Part shown: piece after piece, positions 8,391-16,418 of the stretch
Numbering within the stretch: position 1 is the stretch's first letter
How the letters are laid out: each line of letters begins with the position of its first letter
Assembly: GCF_000622005.1 (NCBI RefSeq)
Contig: NZ_JHWV01000006.1
Coordinates: forward strand, 1 to 64,000
Reading direction: 5' to 3'
From: Anaerovibrio sp. RM50
GTDB lineage: Bacteria; Bacillota; Negativicutes; Selenomonadales; Selenomonadaceae
DNA: 64,000 nt
The notes under the pieces: generated by a model
What the model was told of the DNA's origin: nothing
The model's input: only the letters and a program-made list of their open reading frames with translations
Database searches by the model: none
Made by a program: the position numbers and the translations under genes

Positions 8391-9247
8391 AGGTAAATGT
8401 ATATAAGACATTTTTAAAACATTGCTATGATATACCGGAGAATTTGTCAAAGCTGCCACTGGAGGACGAGTCTTATGTGGCAAATTGGCAGAAGGCTGAA
8501 GGGAAAGATGTACTCAGATTTTTAGTGGATGATTTGGGACTTTCAGCTTTAGATTTTAAGTGGGAAAATGAGGCTGACTTAAGTATTTCCTTCACTGAAA
8601 CCTTAGGAGGAAGACTTCCTGTTATTACCACCAAAAGCCACAAGGATTTTCTTTTTATGGATGCATTGCTGAATGGTCGGGAGCAAATAAGAGAGGTTCC
8701 CGCAACAGTAAATGCTTTTACTATGCAGACCAAAGCCGAGGCAATTTTTAGGCATCGCGTTATTCTCCTGAATTTTGCCCCATACAGCAATATTCCTGCT
8801 GAAAAAATAAGATTACCATGGGATGAGTGGCTGATTCTTTCACAAAAAATTCGCCTTGCCCATGAAAGTGCCCATTATGAAACTCTTCGTTTATTGGGGG
8901 GCATGAAAAATCATCCATTGGACGAAATTGTGGCAGATGCCTTTGGACAGCTTGCCGCATTTGGAGATTTTAGTGCTGACAGACAAAGGCTTTTCTTCGG
9001 ACTGGAAAAAGGAAAAGATACTTGTAATGGCAGGCTGTCATTTTATACTTACAATATACCGGAGAATGAGCGGGGAAAAATATATAAGGCAGTTGATAAT
9101 GTTCTTGATGATGTGGAAAAAGAAATACGGGATAGACTTTCACGTCAGGAGAATAAGGTACAGCTTTTTATGGCTCTGGCTGGAAAGAGCATATTTGACA
9201 GGCTGAATCATCTATCATTACATAAAAGAACTGCTCCGGGACGGTGA
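8381..9247 (+). CDS. HExxH-containing protein, probably frameshifted at its C-terminus
   Basis: The intact frame gives 288 residues without signal peptide or membrane segment, so it is cytoplasmic. H161-E-S-A-H165 with YETLRLLGG, then NHPLDEIVADAFGQ, forms an HExxH...DExxxD arrangement like gluzincin-type metal sites. I recall it from poorly characterised HExxH families (similar to DUF7005), but the assignment is from memory. The frame ends in LSLHKRTAPGR. An alternative frame continues from the same spot for about 54 coding residues to 9389 with protein-like content. Removing one A from the AAAA at 9224-9227 joins the two. Its partners are the two small ORFs upstream, which might be substrates or regulators. 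Confidence 0.65.
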   Translation: MDLKVNVYKTFLKHCYDIPENLSKLPLEDESYVANWQKAEGKDVLRFLVDDLGLSALDFKWENEADLSISFTETLGGRLPVITTKSHKDFLFMDALLNGREQIREVPATVNAFTMQTKAEAIFRHRVILLNFAPYSNIPAEKIRLPWDEWLILSQKIRLAHESAHYETLRLLGGMKNHPLDEIVADAFGQLAAFGDFSADRQRLFFGLEKGKDTCNGRLSFYTYNIPENERGKIYKAVDNVLDDVEKEIRDRLSRQENKVQLFMALAGKSIFDRLNHLSLHKRTAPGR

Positions 9248-9389
9248 AGAACTGTCCCGTATTACCTATGAAAATACAAAGGATGGGAAAACTCCCCCTG
9301 CCGGTGATTACGGCTTCAGTTACATTACAATTCCGGGAAAAGACCCATTTCATTATGTCCCTTTAATCTATGGGAGCAATGCATTTTAG
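9204..9389 (+). pseudogene. Probable out-of-frame C-terminal part of the HExxH gene
   Basis: Frame +1 relative to 8381-9247. From about 9222 it reads IKELLRDGEELSRITYEN and later GDYGFSYITIPGKDPFHY, ending at TAG 9387-9389 inside the terminator stem. There is no start codon or ribosome site. The content looks like genuine protein and sits exactly where the upstream frame ends, so a one-base slip in an A run is the simplest reading. It could be a mutation, an assembly error or programmed frameshifting. Confidence 0.5.
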
Positions 9390-9408
9390 GTACATTGCTC
9401 TTATTTTT
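9375..9408 (+). terminator. Rho-independent terminator
   Basis: AGCAATG / CATTGCT core stem followed by a T-rich tail. The lead-in CTTTAATCTATGGGAGCA matches the one before the terminator at 7941, so the cassette 8.0-9.4 kb is bounded by two related terminators. Confidence 0.65.
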
Positions 9409-9473
9409 GGTTCCTGTGAACAAAGATAACTTTTTTTAAAAGATACTGCAAAATGACATGGTTTTAAAGGAAA

Positions 9474-9542
9474 ATGGAAATGTATGTAGAATTTTTAGAA
9501 GATAGAATAGTTGTCCCAGGGATTGCTTTGATGGCATTATGA
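9474..9542 (+). CDS. 22-residue ORF, possible gene remnant
   Basis: ATG at 9474 after AAAGGAAA. The peptide is MEMYVEFLEDRIVVPGI plus five residues. The upstream AAAAGATACTG motif also occurs before the 69-residue gene (8036). It overlaps the next ORF by ATGA. It could be a short peptide gene or debris of a longer one. Confidence 0.25.
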   Translation: MEMYVEFLEDRIVVPGIALMAL

Positions 9543-9640
9543 CTTATGGAAAATTCCTCGTAAAAAATAATGTGGATAATATAATCTATGAGCGGCGAAA
9601 CGATAAAAATATTCTTACCATAAAGAAGAAAATAGTTTAA
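9539..9640 (+). CDS. 33-residue basic ORF, possible gene remnant
   Basis: It starts at the ATGA overlap with the preceding ORF and ends 35 bases before the response regulator gene. It encodes MTYGKFLVKNNVDNIIYERR plus 13 residues. No ribosome site of its own. Together with the previous ORF it may represent one broken gene. This is all that can be seen between 9410 and 9675 apart from AT-rich DNA. Confidence 0.25.
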   Translation: MTYGKFLVKNNVDNIIYERRNDKNILTIKKKIV

Positions 9641-9675
9641 TAAATATAGTTAATTTATATAGGGGGTATTTCAAT

Positions 9676-10428
9676 ATGGAAATGGGTCTTAATATTTATT
9701 TAATTTTGTATAAACCAAGTGTGGTAGCAAAGGCCATTGAACGGAAGCTTACTGAATGTGGCTACAATGTGGTAACAATTGCCGGTGAATTTGGCAGTAT
9801 AAAGGCTCTTGCGGATTCTGCCCTGTTGTTTATTATCTATTTGCCAGGGGATATTGCCGATGATTCGGAGGAGATGCAAATTCTGGACAATATTCATGAG
9901 CAGATTTGGCAAACCAGTACAAACTTGCTGCTTATTGGTGAAAAGAAGGACCGTTCCCGTCTGATACAGCATAATAATCGTCTTGAACATGTTGCATGGC
10001 TGGACCGCCCCGTGAAGATGGATGAGCTGGAGAAAACTGTTTTGAATTGTATTTACACCGGGGGAAAGAAAAAAATTCTTATTGTGGATGACAATCCTTC
10101 CTTTGCCAAAATGGCTACTGAATGGATGAAGGAGGATTATCAGGTTTACAGTGTAAATTCCGGAATGGATGCCATTACCTTTTTGCTGAAAACCCCTGTG
10201 GATTTAATATTGCTTGACTATGAAATGCCGGTGGTGGACGGACCCCAGGTTTTCCAGATGCTGCGTCAGGAGCCTTTAACCAGACGTATCCCAGTTGTTT
10301 TTCTCACGGGAGTGGGCACCAGGGAAGGTGTGGAAAGGGTTATGGCCCTTAAGCCTGATGGCTACATTTTAAAGTCCACTACCAGGGAAAGCTTGCTGGA
10401 AACCTTGCGTGGAGTACTTGCGAAATAA
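9676..10428 (+). CDS. Response regulator with pseudo-receiver plus receiver domain
   Basis: A 250-residue protein with no output domain. Residues ~5-125 form a degenerate receiver fold lacking the acidic pocket. Residues ~131-250 are a canonical CheY-like receiver with D138/D139, phosphoacceptor D181 in LLDYEMP, the conserved Thr in FLTGVG and the Lys in YILKST. The start follows GGGGG at 9661-9665. The hybrid kinase gene begins 18 bases downstream, so the pair is probably one operon. The protein may act as a phospho-sink or protein-interaction regulator for that kinase. Confidence 0.85.
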   Translation: MEMGLNIYLILYKPSVVAKAIERKLTECGYNVVTIAGEFGSIKALADSALLFIIYLPGDIADDSEEMQILDNIHEQIWQTSTNLLLIGEKKDRSRLIQHNNRLEHVAWLDRPVKMDELEKTVLNCIYTGGKKKILIVDDNPSFAKMATEWMKEDYQVYSVNSGMDAITFLLKTPVDLILLDYEMPVVDGPQVFQMLRQEPLTRRIPVVFLTGVGTREGVERVMALKPDGYILKSTTRESLLETLRGVLAK

Positions 10429-10446
10429 GGGAGAGGAGCAATCTCT

Positions 10447-13017
10447 ATGTTTTATCTGGCTTTAATAGGACTGCTGGCTGTACTTATCCTTTTGATTGTA
10501 AATTATGATATTTTATTTCAGTATGGCAAAACACAAAATCTTCCTGCAGTAAAAATGTACAGGAGATTTCTCTTTGCTGTTTTGGCGTACTATATTTCCG
10601 ATACACTTTGGGGTGTATTCAGTGAACTGAATTTATTTAACCTGCTTTTTACCAATGTGGTAATATACTATATTGTCATGGCTGCGGGCATACTGACCTG
10701 GACACGTTATGTGGTTACCTATTTGGGCGAGGATCACAAATTTGGAAAGTTTCTTCTTTGGACGGGACGCATTTTCTTTGTAACAATTACATTGGCATCC
10801 CTTGCCAGCATCTTTACCCCGGTGCTGTTCTGGTTTGATGAGGCCGGTGAATACCACGCATGTCCTGCCAGATATGCACAGCTTATTTTCCAGATTGTGC
10901 TGTTCCTTTTGACCTCTGCATACACCTTCAATGCCATGTTAAGCTTGGAAGGTGCAATAAAGAAGCGTCATCGTACTATTTGCCTCTTTGGCCTTGTTAT
11001 AGCAGTATCCCTTATTCTTCAGCTGGAATTCCTTTTCATTCCGATGTACACCATTGGCTATATGCTGGGAACATGTCTACTGCATACCTTTGTTATAAGT
11101 GAACGCGTGGAGGAATACCGTAGGGCCAGTATTGAATCAATGCGCCGTGAAAAGGAGGCTGCTGAACAGGCATCCCAGGCCAAGAGCGAATTCCTTTCCA
11201 ATATGTCCCATGAGATACGTACCCCAATTAATGCGGTTCTGGGCATGAACGAGCTGATACTTCGTGAATGTGATGACGATAATATTCTGTCCTATGCGGA
11301 AAATGTACGGAGCTCCGGCAATACACTGCTGGGACTCATAAATGATATTTTGGATTTCTCAAAGATCGAGGCAGGAAAAATTGAGATTATTCCCGTTGAT
11401 TACGATCTTTCCTCCACCCTTAATGATATGGTGGTAATGATCCACAATAGGGCGGATGACAAGGGGTTAGAGTTTAAGGTGGACTTTGATCCAAATGTGC
11501 CAAAGCAGCTTTTTGGTGATGAGGTCCGTATAAAACAGGTTATCACCAATATTTTGACAAATGCTGTGAAATATACAGAATCAGGCAGCGTAACCTTTTC
11601 TGTAGGCTTTGATAAATGCGAGGATGACCCGGACAGTATTATTCTTCACGTGAAGGTGAAGGATACGGGTATCGGCATAAAGCCGGAGGATATGAAGAAG
11701 CTCTTCTCCAAATTTGAGCGTATTGAGGAAAAACGCAACCGCAATATCGAGGGTACAGGTCTTGGCATGACCATCACCAAAAATCTTTTGGATATGATGG
11801 GAAGCTCCCTGCAGGTGGAAAGCATCTATGGTGAGGGGAGCACCTTCTTCTTCGATTTGAAGCAAAAGGTTGTGAAATGGGAAGCCCTGGGAGATTATAA
11901 GACATCCGTTAATATGCTGTTAAAGGAGCATAAAAAATACAGGGAGAAGTTTACTGCTCCTGAGGCTGCGGTGCTTGTGGTCGACGATAATCAGATGAAT
12001 CTGACGGTATTCAGGAGTCTCCTTAAGCGTACCAAGATAAAAATTGATACGGCCAGCAGCGGAGATGAGGCACTCACCATGGCTCAAAGCAAGATGTACG
12101 ATATGATATTCCTGGATCACATGATGCCGGGGAAGGATGGTATTGAAACCTTGCATGAACTGCGGGAACAGGTTGATGGACCAAATGAGGCCACTGTTTC
12201 TGTTTGTCTTACTGCCAATGCCATATCCGGGGCAAGGGAGCAGTATATCGCAGCGGGCTTTGACAATTATCTTACCAAGCCAATTAATCCGGGCAAGCTG
12301 GAGGATATGCTGATGATGTATCTGCCAGGGGATAAGATCCGGATTTCCGGGGAAGATGATATTGACGACAATGAAGATTTAGATAAAGAGGGGCAGGAGA
12401 GTATTCCTGCAAAATTGGAGCCCCTGAAGGCAATGGAGTTAATTGACCTCTCAAAGGGTATCAAACACAGCGGAGGACCGGATATGTATTTGAATCTGCT
12501 GAAAATCTTTTATGATGCCTTGGAGAATGAGGCCACTACATTAAATGGATTCTATGATGACAGTAATTTCGATGACTACACCATACAGGTCCATGCCATG
12601 AAAAGCTCTGTACGGCTTATTGGGGCTGAGTCCCTTGCCGAAGAGGCCCAGTTGCTGGAAAATGCCGGCAAAGCAAAGGATATTGATTATTTAAAGCAGC
12701 ATCATGAAGATTTCATAACAACCTACAGGAGCTTTAAGGAACCATTGTCTTTGATTTTCACTGATGAGGTGGAAGAAACGGGGGCAGCTGAGGTTGAAGA
12801 GGAAATGCCTGAGGCAGATGCAGAGCTCATGGACACCGTATATGAGGAAGTCAAAGCCTCCGCCCAGTCCAGTGATGCTGAAAGCATAGAGGCTGTTTTT
12901 GCGGAGATAGAGGGTTATCGTATTCCGGATTCTGAAGCTGACCTTTGCCAGAAAATAAGGTCTGCGGCAGCCAATGGAGATTTTGAAACAATTTTGTCCC
13001 TGCTGGCAGAGAGATAA
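10447..13017 (+). CDS. Membrane hybrid sensor histidine kinase (HK-REC-Hpt)
   Basis: An 856-residue protein. About seven hydrophobic segments occupy residues 1-220, so sensing is probably in or near the membrane. A short coiled-coil (~225-250) leads to the HisKA box SHEIRTPINAVLGMN with the phospho-His. The HATPase region has NILTNAVKYTESG, DTGIGI and GTGLGM. A receiver domain (~515-635) has VVDDNQ, the phospho-Asp in LDHMMPGKDG and LTKP. An Hpt domain (~670-760) has HAMKSS. A long acidic tail follows. All parts of an internal phosphorelay are present. Signal and output are unknown; the adjacent receiver protein is the obvious partner. The start follows GAGAGGAGC. Confidence 0.92.
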   Translation: MFYLALIGLLAVLILLIVNYDILFQYGKTQNLPAVKMYRRFLFAVLAYYISDTLWGVFSELNLFNLLFTNVVIYYIVMAAGILTWTRYVVTYLGEDHKFGKFLLWTGRIFFVTITLASLASIFTPVLFWFDEAGEYHACPARYAQLIFQIVLFLLTSAYTFNAMLSLEGAIKKRHRTICLFGLVIAVSLILQLEFLFIPMYTIGYMLGTCLLHTFVISERVEEYRRASIESMRREKEAAEQASQAKSEFLSNMSHEIRTPINAVLGMNELILRECDDDNILSYAENVRSSGNTLLGLINDILDFSKIEAGKIEIIPVDYDLSSTLNDMVVMIHNRADDKGLEFKVDFDPNVPKQLFGDEVRIKQVITNILTNAVKYTESGSVTFSVGFDKCEDDPDSIILHVKVKDTGIGIKPEDMKKLFSKFERIEEKRNRNIEGTGLGMTITKNLLDMMGSSLQVESIYGEGSTFFFDLKQKVVKWEALGDYKTSVNMLLKEHKKYREKFTAPEAAVLVVDDNQMNLTVFRSLLKRTKIKIDTASSGDEALTMAQSKMYDMIFLDHMMPGKDGIETLHELREQVDGPNEATVSVCLTANAISGAREQYIAAGFDNYLTKPINPGKLEDMLMMYLPGDKIRISGEDDIDDNEDLDKEGQESIPAKLEPLKAMELIDLSKGIKHSGGPDMYLNLLKIFYDALENEATTLNGFYDDSNFDDYTIQVHAMKSSVRLIGAESLAEEAQLLENAGKAKDIDYLKQHHEDFITTYRSFKEPLSLIFTDEVEETGAAEVEEEMPEADAELMDTVYEEVKASAQSSDAESIEAVFAEIEGYRIPDSEADLCQKIRSAAANGDFETILSLLAER

Positions 13018-13054
13018 TTTTTAAATAATGAAGTCACTCTTAGTTGTGACCAAT

Positions 13055-13101
13055 AAAAAATACCAGTCACCAAAGCTTAAACTTTGATGACTGGTATTTT
13101 T
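13055..13101. terminator. Bidirectional terminator between convergent genes
   Basis: AATACCAGTCA..CAAAG / CTTTG..TGACTGGTATT stem flanked by A and T runs on both sides. It serves the histidine kinase (plus) and the SGNH hydrolase (minus). Confidence 0.9.
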
Positions 13102-13112
13102 GTGCTTAATTT

Positions 13113-14741
13113 TTAATGTTTAAATACTTCCTTATGGGCATTAATGGCCTCTGCCATAATCATTTTACCCATTATATCAGGATGGAGGCCGTCGTTGGCG
13201 AAGGCTGGATCCATGAATGTGTGGGTGGGATCATAGAAATATGGCTCCAGATCAATGTAATATGGCTTGGTCTTAATATAGTTGTTTATGGTCACCAATT
13301 TGGAGTACCAGTTAGGGTCTGTAGGCGTCCTGAAGGCCAGCATGATGTTGGCAGGATTGATTGGGGGCAGGGTGAGCATAATAGGCCTGATATCGTTGGC
13401 AATGCACTTCTGATATATTCCCTCAAGATCTGCAATAACCATGTCAGCTGAAATATCGGAATTTCTCAGGCAGTTGGAGCCGGTGAGAATCATAAGATTT
13501 ATAGGCTTAATCGGCAGTACATCGTTGTCGAAGCGGTCAAGGGACATTTTTGATGTATCGCCGCTGCGGCCAATATTGATGGCTGGAAAATCAAGATAAG
13601 TGGTGTAGCTGTACTGCATACTGCAAGGGGAGAAGGATACGGCACCGCCCCCGTGGGTAATACTGTCACCGAAGGCAGCAGCAAATGGGCGGGTGAGATG
13701 GTTTTCCATCTCAAAGGTATCAGTATCGGAGAAGACGCCGATGGTCTCACCCCGCATATTTACAGCCCTTACACGCCAGTAATAGGTGCCCGCATACATT
13801 CTTGGATATTCGTCATAGCAGCTGAAGGAGTCAGTAACAGTCTTGGCCCATGCCCTGTGCGGGGTTGCCACTGTGTTGTTTTCTTCCACAGGAGGCTTGG
13901 CCATAAGCTCCACCTCGTATCTGTCGGCTCCATACATTGGAATCCAGTGGAATACAGGATAAATAGGCTGCTTGAAATCAGGCATTACGTCGAAATTATT
14001 GAGAAGGGGCTTGTTTGGAATTGGCTGTGCTGAATCCACCATAATCTGCTCTGCCGTGGAGAAGACGCCAATTGGCTCCTTTCTGAGGTTTAAGGCCCGG
14101 ACACGCCAGTAAAGGCGAGGCTGGTTCAGATATGGTCTAAGGTCAATCTGAATGCCGTTGGTAAACACCTGCTGGGTTGCCATAAGGTGATTTGTCTTGG
14201 AAAGAGTAATGGTATTTTCCTGATCCGGCGGGCCGGAAAGCAGCTCCAGCTCGTAGAGCACCCCGTCAGGAACACTGTGCCATACAAGATATGGTATAGG
14301 ACTGGCGGGATTATCCTGGGTATATTTATATATTGGAATTGGTCTTATAGGATCGCTGTAATTTGGATTTGGTACGAAAATTTCATCAGAGGACAATTTA
14401 CCAAAAATTCCGTAGGCAGTAATTTTATAATAGGTAGGAATTGCTGTGGTTGGCACATCAAAGGAATTTTCAAAGGTATATTCTTCCTTCAGCTGATGAT
14501 ATTCAGGGCTGTTTGGCACCTTTCCGGTGGTCTTGGAATAAACATCTACCTTATAAAAACAAGGATATGGGTACTTGTTCCAGTCCATGGTCATCTTGCC
14601 ATTTTCCTCAGTAAAGTTGGCTTCTATTTTAAAGTTTTTTAAATTAAATAAATCAGTCTTCTCTGTCAAAAATACACATAGTGTGGTGAAACAGAAAATC
14701 AGCACAAGAAAAGAAATAAAACCAACGATAAGTTTTCGCAT
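13113..14741 (-). CDS. Membrane-anchored SGNH/GDSL hydrolase with three Fn3-like modules
   Basis: A 542-residue protein. A single N-terminal membrane anchor (residues ~5-27) is followed by three beta-sandwich modules (to ~135, ~135-245, ~250-360); two share the pattern YWRVRA-N-x-R-x-E-x-IGVFS. The C-terminal domain (~365-540) is an SGNH esterase: block I GDSITHGGG with the nucleophile Ser and block V DGLHPD with the catalytic Asp/His. Likely an envelope esterase acting on acylated surface polymers; the substrate is unknown. The ATG follows AGGTGG. It is divergent from murB. Confidence 0.85.
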   Translation of the reverse strand: MRKLIVGFISFLVLIFCFTTLCVFLTEKTDLFNLKNFKIEANFTEENGKMTMDWNKYPYPCFYKVDVYSKTTGKVPNSPEYHQLKEEYTFENSFDVPTTAIPTYYKITAYGIFGKLSSDEIFVPNPNYSDPIRPIPIYKYTQDNPASPIPYLVWHSVPDGVLYELELLSGPPDQENTITLSKTNHLMATQQVFTNGIQIDLRPYLNQPRLYWRVRALNLRKEPIGVFSTAEQIMVDSAQPIPNKPLLNNFDVMPDFKQPIYPVFHWIPMYGADRYEVELMAKPPVEENNTVATPHRAWAKTVTDSFSCYDEYPRMYAGTYYWRVRAVNMRGETIGVFSDTDTFEMENHLTRPFAAAFGDSITHGGGAVSFSPCSMQYSYTTYLDFPAINIGRSGDTSKMSLDRFDNDVLPIKPINLMILTGSNCLRNSDISADMVIADLEGIYQKCIANDIRPIMLTLPPINPANIMLAFRTPTDPNWYSKLVTINNYIKTKPYYIDLEPYFYDPTHTFMDPAFANDGLHPDIMGKMIMAEAINAHKEVFKH

Positions 14742-14803
14742 TACAAATCCACCTACAATTAAAAATCAACTCACAAAGTAGATTATATAACAACAAACAA
14801 CTC

Positions 14804-14832
14804 TTTTCAAATAGATGGGAAACGAGTATAAT
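14804..14832 (+). promoter_or_regulatory. Sigma-70 promoter of murB
   Basis: TTTTCA (14804-14809), 17-base spacer, TATAAT (14827-14832), about 55 bases before the murB start and inside the divergent gap. Confidence 0.6.
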
Positions 14833-14886
14833 ATAGAAGTTAATTAAGTTGTTAATAACTAATTTACTTATTGGAGAAATGACGTA

Positions 14887-15804
14887 ATGGAAATAAATCA
14901 GGAATTTGTTGATGGCATAAAGAAAATATTACCTGAGGAACAGTTTTTTATAAATGAACCCATGTGCAACCACACCACCTTTAATATTGGTGGTCCTGCG
15001 GATTATCTTATTTTCCCGGGCAGCATGGAGCAGCTTCAGTCCGTTATTTTGCTGATGAATCAGTGTGATATTCCCTTTACTATTTTAGGCAATGGTTCCA
15101 ACGTGCTGGTGTTGGACAAGGGCATCAGAGGTGCTGTAATAAAATTCCACGCCCCAATGTCCTACAAGCGCTGTGAGGGCAATAGGATTATTGCCGGAGC
15201 GGGAGCATATCTGAAGCATATTTCCCAGTATGCCGCTGAAAACAGCCTTTCCGGCATGGAATTCGCATGTGGTATTCCGGGCTCCCTGGGTGGTGCGGTG
15301 TTTATGAATGCCGGGGCATACGACGGGGAAATGAAGAACGTGGTTAAGGAAGTAAAGACCGTAACTGCCACTGGTAAGATTTTGACCTACGGCCCTGATG
15401 AATTTAACTTTGGCTATCGCCACAGCGTTTTCCAGGCCAATGGTCAGGCCATTGCCGAGATTACCCTTGAGCTTCAGCCAGGTAATAAAGAAGAAATTTT
15501 AGCCAAAATGGATGATTATACTACCCGCCGTGAGAGCAAGCAGCCTTTGGAAATGCCAAGTGCCGGCAGCACCTTCAAGCGCCCTGAGGGCTATTATGCG
15601 GGAACCCTTATTGACAGTACGGGCTTAAAGGGCCTCCAGGTGGGTGGCGCCCAGATTTCCACCAAGCATGCGGGCTTCGTGGTTAATTCCGGTCATGCCA
15701 CAGCCCAGGATGTCCTTGATCTCATTAAAGAGGTGCAGGACAGGGTATACAAGGAAAAGGGTGTTAAGCTTTATCCAGAGGTTCGTATTATCGGAGAGCA
15801 GTAA
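14887..15804 (+). CDS. murB: UDP-N-acetylenolpyruvoylglucosamine reductase
   Basis: A 305-residue cytoplasmic FAD enzyme that reduces UDP-GlcNAc-enolpyruvate to UDP-MurNAc in peptidoglycan synthesis. Visible family marks are NHTTFNIGGPADY, GNGSNVLVLDKGIRG, CGIPGSLGGAVFMNAGAY, the active-site Ser in SAGSTFKRP and a closing YPEVRIIGE. Length is normal. The FGYRHSVF block suggests a type II enzyme. Its TAA shares the A with the ATG of the CYTH gene, so the two are translationally coupled. Confidence 0.97.
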   Translation: MEINQEFVDGIKKILPEEQFFINEPMCNHTTFNIGGPADYLIFPGSMEQLQSVILLMNQCDIPFTILGNGSNVLVLDKGIRGAVIKFHAPMSYKRCEGNRIIAGAGAYLKHISQYAAENSLSGMEFACGIPGSLGGAVFMNAGAYDGEMKNVVKEVKTVTATGKILTYGPDEFNFGYRHSVFQANGQAIAEITLELQPGNKEEILAKMDDYTTRRESKQPLEMPSAGSTFKRPEGYYAGTLIDSTGLKGLQVGGAQISTKHAGFVVNSGHATAQDVLDLIKEVQDRVYKEKGVKLYPEVRIIGEQ

Positions 15805-16268
15805 TGGGTGTTGAAATAGAGCGCAAATACCTTATTAATGAAGGAAAATGGCAGCCCCAAAATGAAGGTGTAAATATCCGACAGGGCTATCTGTGCACTG
15901 AAAAGGAGCGCACTGTCCGGGTCCGCACCAAGGGAAATAAGGGCTACCTTACTATTAAAGGTGAAAATCAGGGGATTTCCCGTATGGAAATGGAATATGA
16001 GATTCCCTTTGATGATGCCACAAAGCTTTTGGACAGCCTTTGTCATAAGCCTCTTATTGAAAAGACCCGCCATATTGAGGAGCATTTGGGCCACACCTGG
16101 GAAATTGACGTATTCTTTGGGGATAATGAGGGCCTTATAGTGGCAGAGGTGGAGCTTGCCTCTGCTGATGAGGAGATAAAGCTGCCAGAGTGGATTGAAA
16201 GGGAAGTATCTGATGACAAGAGATACTATAACTCCTGTTTGTCCGTAAAGCCTTATAAAACATGGTAA
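15804..16268 (+). CDS. CYTH-domain protein (triphosphate tunnel metalloenzyme family)
   Basis: A 154-residue protein opening with MGVEIERKYLI, the ExExK signature (E4, E6, K8) of CYTH enzymes. Charged Arg/Lys/Glu pairs along the chain (VRVRTKG, LTIKGE, EIDVFFG, AEVELAS) are those that line the metal-triphosphate tunnel. In short single-domain bacterial forms inorganic triphosphatase activity is common, adenylate cyclase rarer; the true activity here is unknown. One-base overlap with murB. Confidence 0.9.
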   Translation: MGVEIERKYLINEGKWQPQNEGVNIRQGYLCTEKERTVRVRTKGNKGYLTIKGENQGISRMEMEYEIPFDDATKLLDSLCHKPLIEKTRHIEEHLGHTWEIDVFFGDNEGLIVAEVELASADEEIKLPEWIEREVSDDKRYYNSCLSVKPYKTW

Positions 16269-16418
16269 AATTGGGGACCAGTATCCGCTGTCCTTTTAAT
16301 ATTTACATAAAAATTTAGGACCTTGGTTTTATGCAATTAGTATTATTGTGTGATATAATTTTTACTGTTGTGTATAAATAAGGTCTATTTTTATTGAGGA
16401 GTTTTATTTCTTTAAATT

